A stretch of 39,760 bases of DNA from positions 1 through 39,760 of the forward strand of contig CAYUYV010000023.1 in assembly GCA_964449455.1 (NCBI GenBank). The letters are read 5' to 3'. This document shows positions 15,084-24,274 of the stretch, in pieces. Within the stretch, counting starts at the first letter, position 1, and each line of letters starts with the position of its first letter. The notes below the pieces were generated by a model that did no database searches, had not been told where the DNA came from, and saw only the letters and a program-made list of their open reading frames with translations. The DNA comes from CAYUYV01 sp964449455 (GTDB lineage Bacteria > Pseudomonadota > Alphaproteobacteria > JAJFIK01). The position numbers were made by a program, and so were the translations under genes.

Positions 15084-15768
15084 ACTGACTTCCCGTCCAG
15101 AAATGCTGCCGGCTGCCCCGGTCTTTCCTGTTTATACGCGTGCTGAGCGCCGGGTCGATTTGGGCGTTCATGTCAGTGGTCTGATCTTTGTAGCGATCGG
15201 CGTGCCCATCATTCTTATTCTTGGGCTGGAGCGAGCCAATCTGCCTGTCGCCATCGGCTTGCCGCTTTATGCCGTCGGCCTTGTGCTGATGATCAGCTTT
15301 TCGGCTCTTTACAACATTGTGGAACAACCGGACTGGAAAGAAATCTGCCGCCGGCTCGATCATTCGGGCATCTTCTTCATGATCGCTGGAAGCTACAGCC
15401 CCTTTGCCCTGGCCAAGATTGGCGGCCCTTGGGGCCTTGGCCTGTTTGCCTTTGTGTGGAGCTGCGCCATTCTGGGGATCATCGCCGCGACGGTTTTTCC
15501 AAGGCGTGCTGAACGGATGATTGTGATCCTATGCCTGTTCATGGGGTGGAGCATCGTGTTCGCCATCAATCCCCTGGTCCACGCGGTCTCCACGACGACG
15601 CTCGTGCTGCTCACCGTTGGTGGCCTGACCTATACGATCGGTGTCTTTTTCCACATGGCCGAGCGCTTGCCCTATCACAACGCGGTCTGGCACATGTTCG
15701 TCCTGGCCGCCGCGGGGCTCCATTATGCGGCCGTTGTGAACGCCGTCGTCGTCAATCCGCCCGTGTGA
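15076..15768 (+). CDS. Hemolysin III / PAQR-family membrane protein
   Basis: The 230-residue protein should have seven membrane segments. Family signatures include the first-helix region RRVDLGVHVSGLIFVAIG, SALYNIV, the zinc-site motif LDHSGIFFMIAGSYSPF, and the C-terminal HNAVWHMFVLAAAGLHY, whose histidines complete the PAQR metal site. Bacterial members are called hemolysin III or YqfA; the fold is related to adiponectin receptors, which are zinc-dependent ceramidases. The bacterial activity is not settled, and haemolysis should not be assumed. The gene stands between the ATP-grasp fusion and a MATE exporter. Confidence 0.92.
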   Translation: MSELTSRPEMLPAAPVFPVYTRAERRVDLGVHVSGLIFVAIGVPIILILGLERANLPVAIGLPLYAVGLVLMISFSALYNIVEQPDWKEICRRLDHSGIFFMIAGSYSPFALAKIGGPWGLGLFAFVWSCAILGIIAATVFPRRAERMIVILCLFMGWSIVFAINPLVHAVSTTTLVLLTVGGLTYTIGVFFHMAERLPYHNAVWHMFVLAAAGLHYAAVVNAVVVNPPV

Positions 15769-15906
15769 TCCTGATTTTCTGGACAGCCGGTCCCCCCGGA
15801 ACACCTTCCTGCCCGTCCCTGAGTGACAGAGACATATCGACTCGCGGCCCGTGCTGCTTATGTGTAGGGACACCTTTCCTGCCCCTCCACCGACGGGACC
15901 AGCCCC

Positions 15907-17307
15907 ATGGCCGAACCAAAATTTCTGACCGGTAATCTCATGCGCCATGTGGCGGTCATGGCCTTTACCGGCAGCATCGGCCTCATGGCCCTGTTCGTGG
16001 TCGACTTTGTCGATCTTATTTTCATTTCCATGCTTGGCCAGGCGGAACTGGCGGCGGCCGTCGGCTATGCCGGGGCGATCCTGTTCTTCACCACATCGGT
16101 CGGCATTGGCTTGTCCATCGCCATGGCGGCGCTTGTCGCCCGGTCCCTTGGCGCACGCGAGCCCGAACGCGCGCGGCGCTATGCGACCAATGTGCTCGCG
16201 ACAGGATTCATTCTGGCCTGCAGCCTTGCCGTCATCACCTGGCTGCTGGTGCCGTCCATTCTCGCGCTGCTGGGTGCTGCGGGGCGTACGCACAGTCTGG
16301 CGACGGATTATTTGCGCATCATCGTACCGTCAATGCCTGTGTTGGTGATCGGGATGGGCGGCGTGGCCATTCTCCGGGCCCATGGCGATGCGAACCGGGC
16401 CATGTGGGCCACCCTGATGGGCGGCATTGTGAACGCGATCCTTGATCCGATTTTCATTTTCGCATTGGAGTTCGAGCTCAACGGCGCGGCCATGGCCTCG
16501 GTCATGGCGCGGTTCGCGGTTCTGATAACCGCCTATCGCTCCGTCTTCCGACACTATTCTGGCCTCGCGCCATTCGATCTGCGGGCCATGCGCGAGGACG
16601 TGCCCGCCATTTGGGGCGTGGCCATTCCGGCTGTTCTCACCAATATCGCGACACCGATCGGCAATGCCTATGTCACTGGGGCCATGGCGCCCTTCGGTGA
16701 TGCTGCGATTGCCGGCATGGCCATTGTCGGGCGGCTGACTCCGGTGGCGTTTGGTGTGGTCTTTGCCCTGTCCGGGGCCATCGGACCCATTGTCGGACAG
16801 AATTTCGGTGCCCAGGAGTGGGGGCGGGTCCGCCAGACCGTCATTGAGGGCCTGCGTTTTGTGGTGGCCTTTGTCGTTGTTGTGGCTGGGGTGCTGTTCG
16901 TGTTGCGCGGGGTGCTGGCGGATCTGTTCGATGCGCAAGGCGAGACATTGGACCTGATCTACCTGTTCTGTGGTCCGCTGGCGCTGGTTTTTGCGTTCAA
17001 TGGGGCCCTTTTCGCCTCAAACGCCACCTTCAACAATCTCAACCGCCCTTTTTATTCGACGTGGCTCAATTGGGGACGCAACACATTGGGCACGGTGCCC
17101 CTTGTCACGGCCGGCGCCATGCTCGGCGGCGCGCAGGGCGTGTTGATTGGCCAGGCGATTGGCGGTGTGGTCTTTGGCGTGTTGTCGGTCTGGCTCAGTT
17201 TTCGCCTGATCAAGGCCTATACGGATGGGCGGATCGTGCCGGGGCAAAGCCGGCCAACATTCCGCTGGCCTTTCCCCCTCAATCCGTTCACGACCCATCG
17301 CGGCTGA
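15907..17307 (+). CDS. MATE-family multidrug/metabolite exporter
   Basis: The 466-residue protein has about twelve hydrophobic segments in two related halves, the MATE pattern. Motifs include SLGAREPERARRYATN after the first segments, the repeat-equivalent VGQNFGAQEWGRVRQTV in the second half, and AILRAHGDANRAMWATL between them. MATE proteins export cationic compounds using a sodium or proton gradient. The substrate is not predictable. The start at 15907 has only a weak ribosome binding site but fits the family N-terminus. A small membrane protein gene follows 29 bp after the stop and may be co-transcribed. Confidence 0.94.
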   Translation: MAEPKFLTGNLMRHVAVMAFTGSIGLMALFVVDFVDLIFISMLGQAELAAAVGYAGAILFFTTSVGIGLSIAMAALVARSLGAREPERARRYATNVLATGFILACSLAVITWLLVPSILALLGAAGRTHSLATDYLRIIVPSMPVLVIGMGGVAILRAHGDANRAMWATLMGGIVNAILDPIFIFALEFELNGAAMASVMARFAVLITAYRSVFRHYSGLAPFDLRAMREDVPAIWGVAIPAVLTNIATPIGNAYVTGAMAPFGDAAIAGMAIVGRLTPVAFGVVFALSGAIGPIVGQNFGAQEWGRVRQTVIEGLRFVVAFVVVVAGVLFVLRGVLADLFDAQGETLDLIYLFCGPLALVFAFNGALFASNATFNNLNRPFYSTWLNWGRNTLGTVPLVTAGAMLGGAQGVLIGQAIGGVVFGVLSVWLSFRLIKAYTDGRIVPGQSRPTFRWPFPLNPFTTHRG

Positions 17308-17336
17308 AGGCGCTTTAACCTCACGGAGGACCGGTG

Positions 17337-17573
17337 ATGAAAACGGGTGTGCTGGTGGCGGTCCTGCTGGGCCTTCTGGGCTTTGCCGGCTGGTTCGCCT
17401 ATCGCGAATGGACCTTGCAGGCGGCCACGCCCATGGGCGTCCATGGCTGGGTCGCTTTGGTCTTGGGCTTTGTGCTCACGGTCGGTCTTGGTGCCGGCCT
17501 GATGGCTTTGAGCTTCTACAGCAGCCGGGCCGGCTATGACGACCCGGATGACGATTTCAGACCCAAACAGTGA
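17337..17573 (+). CDS. Small two-segment membrane protein, unknown function
   Basis: The 78-residue product starts at the ATG at 17337, with GGAGGA 6 nt upstream; a GTG at 17334 is directly in front. It has two hydrophobic segments (about 4-21 and 36-59) and an acidic C-terminal tail (YDDPDDDFRPKQ). I do not recognise the family. It closely follows the MATE gene in the same direction and ends 10 bp from the convergent cysQ stop. Confidence 0.75.
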   Translation: MKTGVLVAVLLGLLGFAGWFAYREWTLQAATPMGVHGWVALVLGFVLTVGLGAGLMALSFYSSRAGYDDPDDDFRPKQ

Positions 17574-17583
17574 GGGCGCCCGG

Positions 17584-18408
17584 TCAGCTCCCGCTGCCCC
17601 GGGCCACGAAAAACGGGTTGGCGAAGGCGTCCTTGACTTTGCCGTATCGCAGGACAGGGCCATCGACCTCGGTGACTGTGCCACCGGCCGCCGTCAGAAC
17701 CGCGTGGCCGGCCGCCGTATCCCACTCCATGGTCCGTCCGTGCCGGGGATAGATGTCCGCTTCCCCCGCGGCCACGAGACAGAATTTCAGGGATGAACCC
17801 GCACTGACGAAAGACGCCACTTTGAACTTGGCGAGATAGTCGTCGGTCTTTTCGTCCCGATGGGATCGGCTGGCAACGGCCGTGAGGCCCTGTTCGGGCG
17901 GGGTCCGGGTGGTAATGGCCCGCTCGGTCATCTCCACCGTACCGTCCGGCGCGATTTTCTCCTCAAAGGCCCCTTCGCCGACCGCGCCAAAGAACATGCG
18001 CGACAGGGCCGGCGCATAGACGACGCCAATGATCGGCGCGCCGCCATCGACCAGCGCAATATTTACCGTGAACTCGCCCCGGCCTGAAATGAACTCCTTG
18101 GTGCCGTCCAGGGGATCGACCAGGAAGAAGGGCCCCTCATCCACCTCAGGCGCTTGGCCTGCAGCCATGGCTTCCTCGGCCACGACGGGGATATAGGGCG
18201 CCAGCGCTTCGAGCCGTTCCAAAATCAGGCGTTCGGCCGCTTCATCGGCATCGGTGACGGCGGATCCGTCCTCTTTCGTGCGTACATCCGTGTCCTGATT
18301 GAAATACGGCATGATCACATGACCCGCCTCGCGGGCGATGTCGCGCAGGCGGCGGGCAAGGTCGAGACGGCCAAGGGGGCCCTCGGCGGTGGGGATAGGG
18401 TGGGTCAC
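17584..18408 (-). CDS. cysQ: 3'(2'),5'-bisphosphate nucleotidase CysQ
   Basis: CysQ removes the 3'-phosphate from 3'-phosphoadenosine 5'-phosphate (PAP), a by-product of sulfate activation and sulfotransferase reactions. The 274-residue protein shows the inositol-phosphatase superfamily metal sites: the early VVAEEAM glutamate pair, FFLVDPLDGTKEFISG, and TMEWDTAAGHAVL near the C-terminus, together with SRSHRDE typical of CysQ. The start is a GTG at 18408 with GAGGAG 8 nt upstream. The TPR-sulfotransferase at 35961 would generate PAP that this enzyme could clear; that link is inferred. Confidence 0.94.
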   Translation of the reverse strand: MTHPIPTAEGPLGRLDLARRLRDIAREAGHVIMPYFNQDTDVRTKEDGSAVTDADEAAERLILERLEALAPYIPVVAEEAMAAGQAPEVDEGPFFLVDPLDGTKEFISGRGEFTVNIALVDGGAPIIGVVYAPALSRMFFGAVGEGAFEEKIAPDGTVEMTERAITTRTPPEQGLTAVASRSHRDEKTDDYLAKFKVASFVSAGSSLKFCLVAAGEADIYPRHGRTMEWDTAAGHAVLTAAGGTVTEVDGPVLRYGKVKDAFANPFFVARGSGS

Positions 18409-18675
18409 GGGGGAAACTCCTCATGGCGCGCGAGAAAAGCAATGCGCCCTAGCATGCCGCTCCGCGCGAGGCAATGCGGGAGTGGGGGGACCGTGCCGGG
18501 CAGAAATGGGGGCAGGAGTGCAACGCGGACGTGCCCCACCTCCAGACAAGGTGGTGGGACGCGTCCATGCCCCTCTTGCAAATCAGTTTATAGAGGGACA
18601 GATGCGGGTACTGGCTTCGACGGTTCTTCTCCTCCCGGTTCCTGCCCATTCTTAGCAAAGGAGGCATCTTTAACC

Positions 18676-19311
18676 ATGCGCGAACTCGATATCGCTGCGC
18701 TGATGTGCTCGAAGGTATGCCACGACCTGATCAGCCCTGTGGGCGCTCTCGCGAACGGGCTTGAAGTGCTGTCGGACGATGATGACGCCGAAATGCGGGA
18801 GCAGGCGCTTGCCTTGATTGACACGAGCGCGCGCGCGGCGACCGCCAAGCTGCAATTTGCCCGTCTTGCCTTCGGAGCGTCCAAATCCTCCGGTGAAGAT
18901 ATTGAGCTTGATATGGCAGAGGACCTTGCCCGCGGTGTTCTTGAGAATGCCAAGACGGAGCTTGACTGGGGTCTCACATCCGGGGCCGCGCGCAAGGATG
19001 CTGTCCGCCTGATGCTGAATATCCTGGTACTGGCGAATGATGCCATCCCGCGGGGCGGCCGGCTCACCGTGGTTCCTGCCGATGACGGCGCGCCCGAAGA
19101 TATGGATGTGACGGCGACTGGCGAGCGGGCGGCCATCCCGGCGGGATTTGCGTTCCTGGAAAAGCCTGTGGCATCTGAGGATGCGGAGCTTGACGCGCGG
19201 ACCATCCAGCCATTCATGACGCAATTGCTGGCCCGGGAGCTTGCGGCGAGCGTGTCGGCGGAAGCCGGCGAGGACAGCGTGACATTCCGCATACGGTATG
19301 CAGCGGCCTGA
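18676..19311 (+). CDS. chpT: Histidine phosphotransferase ChpT
   Basis: ChpT passes phosphate from the CckA hybrid kinase to CtrA (and CpdR) in the alphaproteobacterial cell-cycle/motility relay. The 211-residue product has the family signature around the phosphorylated His16: LMCSKVCHDLISPVGALANG. The rest matches the degenerate kinase-like C-terminal domain (AVRLMLNILVLANDAIPRGG) that lacks ATP-binding residues. The start at 18676 has AAGGAGG 11 nt upstream, and TTAACCAT overlaps the ATG. The gene heads a cluster with cheA, cheW, cheY, cheB and cheR, 132 bp before cheA. Confidence 0.92.
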   Translation: MRELDIAALMCSKVCHDLISPVGALANGLEVLSDDDDAEMREQALALIDTSARAATAKLQFARLAFGASKSSGEDIELDMAEDLARGVLENAKTELDWGLTSGAARKDAVRLMLNILVLANDAIPRGGRLTVVPADDGAPEDMDVTATGERAAIPAGFAFLEKPVASEDAELDARTIQPFMTQLLARELAASVSAEAGEDSVTFRIRYAAA

Positions 19312-19443
19312 GCCAAACGACTTCTTGCCAGCGTCTATCTGACTTTACGCCGCTTTAACGGTGAATGGTCACACTCGCCATCATCATGGACCGGGCGATA
19401 CCGCACGGTTTAACGGTGGATGTGCGTAGGTGAGGCCCCGACC

Positions 19444-22188
19444 ATGGATGATCTCTTGAGCGAATTCCTTACGGAAACCGCCGAGAGTTTGGACGTCGTC
19501 GACGTCGAACTCGTAAAGTTCGAGAGTGATCCGCAGAATACGGAGGTCTTGGACCGGGTTTTCCGCCTGGTCCATACCATAAAGGGGACTTGCGGTTTCC
19601 TCGGCCTGCCACGCCTTGAGGCCGTGGCCCATGCCGCCGAAACCATGCTGGGCCGCTTCCGCGACGGTCAACTCACGGTCACGCCGGACGCTGTCACTTT
19701 GATCCTTGAATCCCTCGACCACATCAAGGTCCTGCTCCAACATCTGGAGGCTGAGGAACGCGAGCCCGACGGCAATGACAGTGAACTGATCGGCCGGCTT
19801 GAGGCCGCCGCCGCCGGCGGTGGTACTGCGCCACAGGCCGCGCCGGCTCCTGCGGTTGTAGATGAACCTGCGCCTGTTGATGAACCTGCGGAAGGGGAGG
19901 GGCCCGTCGATCCGACCCTTGGCCGTCCGTTAAGCGCCGGTGAGGTCACCCTGGCTGAACTCGAACGGGTGTTTCAGGAAACGCCGAGTGATCAGGAGCC
20001 GGAGCCTGCATCTGCCCCGGCCCCTGCGCCGGCAGTGGCATCCGCCCCGGAAGCGGCGCCAGCGCCCGTGTCCAAGCCCAATGCGGAGGCAGACCCTGAG
20101 GAGGGCCTGCGCTCTGAAGGCGGGCGGACGCCGGAGACCTCCGTGGCCAACCAGTCCATCCGCGTGAATGTGGATGTTCTGGAGAACCTCATGACCATGG
20201 TCAGTGAACTGGTTCTGACGCGGAACCAGCTCATGGAAATGGTCCGGCACCTTGATGACAGTGAGTTCAAGGTGCCCCTGCAGCGATTGTCCAATGTCAC
20301 CGGTGAGCTGCAGGAAGAGGTCATGAAGACCCGCATGCAGCCCATCGGCAATGCCTGGCAGAAGCTGCCTCGTATCATCCGTGATCTCAGCCGCGATCTG
20401 ACCAAGAAGATCCATCTTGAGATGATTGGTGCAGATACAGAACTTGACCGCCAGGTTCTGGAGCTGATCAAGGATCCCCTCACCCACATGGTCCGCAACT
20501 CCGCCGATCATGGTCTGGAACGTCCCGAAGACCGCCGTGCGGTTGGCAAAAGCGATGTCGGCACCATCACCCTCAAGGCCTATCACGAGGGCGGCCACAT
20601 CATCATTGAAGTGGGCGATGATGGCCGTGGTCTCGACATCGAGCGGATCAAGGCCAAGGCCGTGACCAATGGTCTGGCGACGGACACGGCCCTTGAGTCC
20701 ATGTCCGAGGCGCAGATCCAAAAGTTCATTTTCCATCCGGGGTTCTCGACCGCTGCTGCGATCACCAATGTGTCGGGCCGAGGCGTTGGCATGGATGTGG
20801 TCCGGTCCAATATTGAACTGATTGGCGGGTCGATCGACCTCAAATCCGTCAAGGGGCAGGGCACGGTTTTTACGATCAAGATCCCGCTTACCCTTGCTAT
20901 CGTTTCTGCCCTGATTGTCGAGGCGGCCGGTCAGCGATTTGCCGTGCCGCAGCTGAGTGTCGTTGAACTCGTGCGTATTTCATCCGGGTCAGAACATACC
21001 ATCGAACGGATCAATAACACACCTGTCTTGCGTTTGCGCGATCGGCTGCTGCCCCTCGTCTTCATGGCTGAGGAGTTGGGCATCGAGGCCGAAGGGGGCC
21101 GCAAATCCAAGGATGCCTTTGTCATTGTCAGCCAGGTTGGCCCTCAGATCTTCGGCATTGTTGTCGATGGCGTGTTCGACACAGAGGAAATCGTTGTCAA
21201 GCCGGTCGCCACGATCCTGCGCGACATCACCATGTTCTCTGGCAATACGATCCTCGGTGACGGCAGTGTCATCATGATCATGGATCCCAACGGGGTGGCC
21301 CAGCGCATCAGCAGCGAGCAGGCGGGCGATAAGGATGCCCAGTCGGATACGAAGCGCAGCATTGCCGGCGCGGATCAGGCCGTCACCATGCTCATCTTCA
21401 GGGCCGGGAGCAGTGAACCCAAGGCCGTTCCGCTCTCCCTCGTGACCCGTCTTGAGGAAGTCGAGGCGGACAAGATTGAACCATCCAACGGCCAGAACCT
21501 GGTGCAGTATCGTGGCCGGCTTATGCCCATCATGCATGTCAATCCGGGCCATCCCTTGCGGGGTGAAGGACGCCAACCCATCCTGGTGTTCACGGATGGT
21601 GACCGGTCCCTGGGTCTTGCTGTGGATGAGATTGTCGACATTGTTGAGGACAAGCTGAACATCGAGCTGGCGGCGGACCGGCCCGGCATGCTTGGCTCGG
21701 CTGTTATCAAGGGGCGGGCGACCGAAGTCCTTGATATCTCTTATCATCTGACCCAGGTCTACCGGGACTGGTTCGAGCGGGCCGACGCGCCAGCTGTCTC
21801 GCTGCGCAAGCGTCAGATCCTCCTCGTCGATGACTCAGCCTTTTTCCGCAATTTGATCACGCCCCTGCTCAACGCGGCGGGCTACTCGGTGACCTCTGTT
21901 GCGAGCGTCGAGGATGCCTGGCGCTACAAGGAAGCCGGAATCGTCTTTGATGCCATCATCTCTGATATCGAAATGCCGGGAACGGATGGTTTCGAGTTCG
22001 CCCGTCAGGTTCAGGCCGACGAAAGCTGGTCCAGCATTCCGCTCCTCGCCTTAACGTCCTTTGATGGGCCGGACGAGCGCAAGCGCGGCGAAGAGGTCGG
22101 TTTCCGGGATTATGTCAGCAAGTCCGACCGCGAATCGATCATCAACGCGCTGCGCGTCGCCGTGGTCGAGCAGGGAGAAGCCGCATGA
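19444..22188 (+). CDS. cheA: Hybrid chemotaxis histidine kinase CheA with second CheW-like and receiver domains
   Basis: CheA autophosphorylates under receptor control and phosphorylates CheY and CheB. The 914-residue product contains an HPt domain with His44 in LVHTIKGTCGF, an Ala/Pro-rich linker (about 115-235), the dimerisation helix (NLMTMVSELVLTRNQLMEM), the ATP-binding N-box HMVRNSADHGLE and G-boxes GDDGRGLD and GRGVGMDVV, a CheW-like domain, a second weaker CheW-like region (about 645-775), and a C-terminal receiver with phospho-acceptor Asp in IISDIEMPGTDGF. The linker is not an obvious CheY-binding P2 domain. GGTGAGG 8 nt upstream favours the start at 19444 over 19420. The last codons overlap cheW by 4 nt. 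Confidence 0.95.
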   Translation: MDDLLSEFLTETAESLDVVDVELVKFESDPQNTEVLDRVFRLVHTIKGTCGFLGLPRLEAVAHAAETMLGRFRDGQLTVTPDAVTLILESLDHIKVLLQHLEAEEREPDGNDSELIGRLEAAAAGGGTAPQAAPAPAVVDEPAPVDEPAEGEGPVDPTLGRPLSAGEVTLAELERVFQETPSDQEPEPASAPAPAPAVASAPEAAPAPVSKPNAEADPEEGLRSEGGRTPETSVANQSIRVNVDVLENLMTMVSELVLTRNQLMEMVRHLDDSEFKVPLQRLSNVTGELQEEVMKTRMQPIGNAWQKLPRIIRDLSRDLTKKIHLEMIGADTELDRQVLELIKDPLTHMVRNSADHGLERPEDRRAVGKSDVGTITLKAYHEGGHIIIEVGDDGRGLDIERIKAKAVTNGLATDTALESMSEAQIQKFIFHPGFSTAAAITNVSGRGVGMDVVRSNIELIGGSIDLKSVKGQGTVFTIKIPLTLAIVSALIVEAAGQRFAVPQLSVVELVRISSGSEHTIERINNTPVLRLRDRLLPLVFMAEELGIEAEGGRKSKDAFVIVSQVGPQIFGIVVDGVFDTEEIVVKPVATILRDITMFSGNTILGDGSVIMIMDPNGVAQRISSEQAGDKDAQSDTKRSIAGADQAVTMLIFRAGSSEPKAVPLSLVTRLEEVEADKIEPSNGQNLVQYRGRLMPIMHVNPGHPLRGEGRQPILVFTDGDRSLGLAVDEIVDIVEDKLNIELAADRPGMLGSAVIKGRATEVLDISYHLTQVYRDWFERADAPAVSLRKRQILLVDDSAFFRNLITPLLNAAGYSVTSVASVEDAWRYKEAGIVFDAIISDIEMPGTDGFEFARQVQADESWSSIPLLALTSFDGPDERKRGEEVGFRDYVSKSDRESIINALRVAVVEQGEAA

Positions 22189-22667
22189 CCGGTTTGAGCG
22201 AACGGAATTCCGGGGCGATGGACGGGACAAACGAAGATTTCGTCACGGTGATGATTGCCGATCAGTGGTTTGGTATCCCGGTGCGGATGATCCACGATGT
22301 GTTCTCGCCCCAGTCCATCACACAAGTTCCGTTGGCGCGGCCTGAAGTGGCTGGTGTGCTCAATCTCCGGGGGCGGATTGTTACGGCGATCGATATGCGC
22401 TGCAAACTCGATCTGCAGCCCCGGGGCGAGGGTGTTGAATGCATGGCCGTTGGCATCGAAAAACATGGCGAGTCCTACGGCCTCATTGTTGATCAGGTGG
22501 GCGAGGTTCTGAGCCTCGAAGACCGCTCATTTGAACCCAATCCCGCCAATCTTGACCCGCGGTGGCGGGGTGTGTCGCGCGGCGTTTTCCGCCTTGATGG
22601 CAGTCTGCTCGTCGTCTTCGACGTGGACAAAGTGCTTGAATTCCCAGAACTCATCCAGGCGGCCTGA
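22185..22667 (+). CDS. cheW: Chemotaxis coupling protein CheW
   Basis: CheW links chemoreceptors to CheA. The 160-residue protein has the CheW pattern: FVTVMIADQWFGIPV, the interaction segment PEVAGVLNLRGRIVTAIDMR, and GLIVDQVGEVLSL. About 17 extra residues precede the domain. The start ATGA overlaps the cheA stop, indicating translational coupling and fixed stoichiometry with the kinase. Confidence 0.95.
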   Translation: MTGLSERNSGAMDGTNEDFVTVMIADQWFGIPVRMIHDVFSPQSITQVPLARPEVAGVLNLRGRIVTAIDMRCKLDLQPRGEGVECMAVGIEKHGESYGLIVDQVGEVLSLEDRSFEPNPANLDPRWRGVSRGVFRLDGSLLVVFDVDKVLEFPELIQAA

Positions 22668-22750
22668 GACCATCCAAAGAGAGATGAAAGACAAGTGCCA
22701 ATGCCGGTTTGGTCCGGAGTGACGGTCTGCCCCCAATAAAGGTCCGCCCA

Positions 22751-23116
22751 ATGAGAAGCTTTCTGGTGGTCGACGATTCTCGGGTTATCCGCCAGGTGGC
22801 CCGCCGCATGCTTGAGAGCCTCAATTTTGAGGTCAGCGAAGCCGGCGACGGTCAGGTGGCGCTCGACAGCTGCCGGGAGACCATGCCCGACGCCATCCTG
22901 CTCGACTGGAACATGCCTGTCATGAATGGCCTGGATTTTCTCAAAGCCTTGCGTCTGGAGGATGGTGGCAGTGAGCCTGTTGTCGTGTTCTGCACGACGG
23001 AAAATGACATTGATCACATCACCATGGCGATCAATGCAGGGGCGAATGAATTCATCATGAAGCCCTTCGACAAAGACATTTTGGCGGCGAAGTTGGCCGA
23101 AGTGGGGCTCGTTTAG
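22751..23116 (+). CDS. cheY: Chemotaxis response regulator CheY (single receiver domain)
   Basis: The 121-residue product is a stand-alone receiver. It has the acidic pair in VVDDS, phospho-acceptor Asp52 in LLDWNMPVMNG, the Thr in FCTTEND and the Lys in IMKPF. CheY-P binds the flagellar switch. The start at 22751 is the first ATG consistent with the domain; an upstream AAAGG is a fair ribosome binding site. Position inside the che cluster supports CheY over other single-domain receivers. Confidence 0.93.
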   Translation: MRSFLVVDDSRVIRQVARRMLESLNFEVSEAGDGQVALDSCRETMPDAILLDWNMPVMNGLDFLKALRLEDGGSEPVVVFCTTENDIDHITMAINAGANEFIMKPFDKDILAAKLAEVGLV

Positions 23117-23119
23117 GCC

Positions 23120-24274
23120 GTGACACCAGCCCAGACCGCCCGGAGCAAGGCGGCGCCGGATGCGCCTGGCGATCCCATCCGCATCATGATTGTCGAGGAT
23201 TCGCGTACGGTCCGTCGCATTCTGGAAAGCTGGCTGAAGGTGGAGCCCGGTTTTAAGATCGTGGGCACGTGCACGAATGGGCGGGAAGCCGTTGAGCAGG
23301 TGAAGGCAGTCGATGCTGAAGTGGTTCTGCTCGACATCGAGATGCCGGAAATGGACGGGCTCACCGCTTTGCCGGAACTCGTTCGTCTGATCCCGGATCT
23401 CCAGGTCATCATGGCCTCGCAGCTGACAACGCGTCAGGCTGAAATCTCGCTCAAGGCCCTTGCCATTGGCGCGGCCGATTATGTCGCGAAACCGTCAAGC
23501 ATGCTGGTGAGCAATGCGGTGCGCAGGTTCCGGGACGATATCGCGGCGAAGGTGCGGCACCTCGGCGAAGCGGTGCGGAGCAAGCGTGGGCAACCGCTGC
23601 CCCGCGATCTGCGCTCTGGCTCGTCGGCACGGGCGAGCGTGTCCGCTGTGCCCGCGCGGGGCCCCATCATTTTGAGGACGCCGCCTCCCGGACCGTTCCG
23701 GCTCCTCGGGATCGGCAGTTCGACCGGTGGTCCGCAAGCCCTCCAGCTCTTCCTGGAGCGTTTGGGTCCACCCTTTCCGTTTCCCGTTTTGATCGTGCAA
23801 CATATGCCGCCCACATTCACGCCGATCCTGGCCGATCACCTGACACGTCAGCTAAATGTAACGTGTACGGAAGGCCGTGATGGCGACATGATCCGCGCCG
23901 GCGCCGTTTATGTCGCGCCAGGGGATCGGCACATGATCGTTGAACGGTCTGGACAGGACTTGGTGATCCGCATCACCCAGGACCCGCCGGAAAATTTCTG
24001 CCGACCGGCGGTTGATCCCCTGTTCCGCTCCCTGGCGGCGACGGATGGTCCGGGGACGGTGTGTGCGGTGTTGACGGGTATGGGGAGTGACGGGGCCAAG
24101 GGGGCCGGGGCCGTCGTCGAGGCTGGCGGCTGCGTGCTTGCCCAGGATGAGGCGAGCAGCGTGGTCTGGGGGATGCCCGGCGCGGTGGCGACTGCTGGGT
24201 TGTGTTCCGCTGTGGAGCCTCTGCCGACGCTGGCGGGCCGGGTGAGTGATCTTTTAAGGGGGCGGGCGCGATGA
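23120..24274 (+). CDS. cheB: Chemotaxis receptor methylesterase/glutamine deamidase CheB
   Basis: CheB demethylates receptors when phosphorylated by CheA, giving adaptation. The 384-residue protein has a receiver domain (about 20-140, Asp72 in LLDIEMPEMDG), a linker, and a catalytic domain with the Ser-His-Asp triad in GIGSSTGGPQAL, VQHMPPTFTPIL and LTGMGSDGAKGA. The start appears to be the GTG at 23120, three bases after the cheY stop; the ribosome binding site is weak, suggesting coupling. The stop overlaps cheR by 4 nt. Confidence 0.95.
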   Translation: MTPAQTARSKAAPDAPGDPIRIMIVEDSRTVRRILESWLKVEPGFKIVGTCTNGREAVEQVKAVDAEVVLLDIEMPEMDGLTALPELVRLIPDLQVIMASQLTTRQAEISLKALAIGAADYVAKPSSMLVSNAVRRFRDDIAAKVRHLGEAVRSKRGQPLPRDLRSGSSARASVSAVPARGPIILRTPPPGPFRLLGIGSSTGGPQALQLFLERLGPPFPFPVLIVQHMPPTFTPILADHLTRQLNVTCTEGRDGDMIRAGAVYVAPGDRHMIVERSGQDLVIRITQDPPENFCRPAVDPLFRSLAATDGPGTVCAVLTGMGSDGAKGAGAVVEAGGCVLAQDEASSVVWGMPGAVATAGLCSAVEPLPTLAGRVSDLLRGRAR

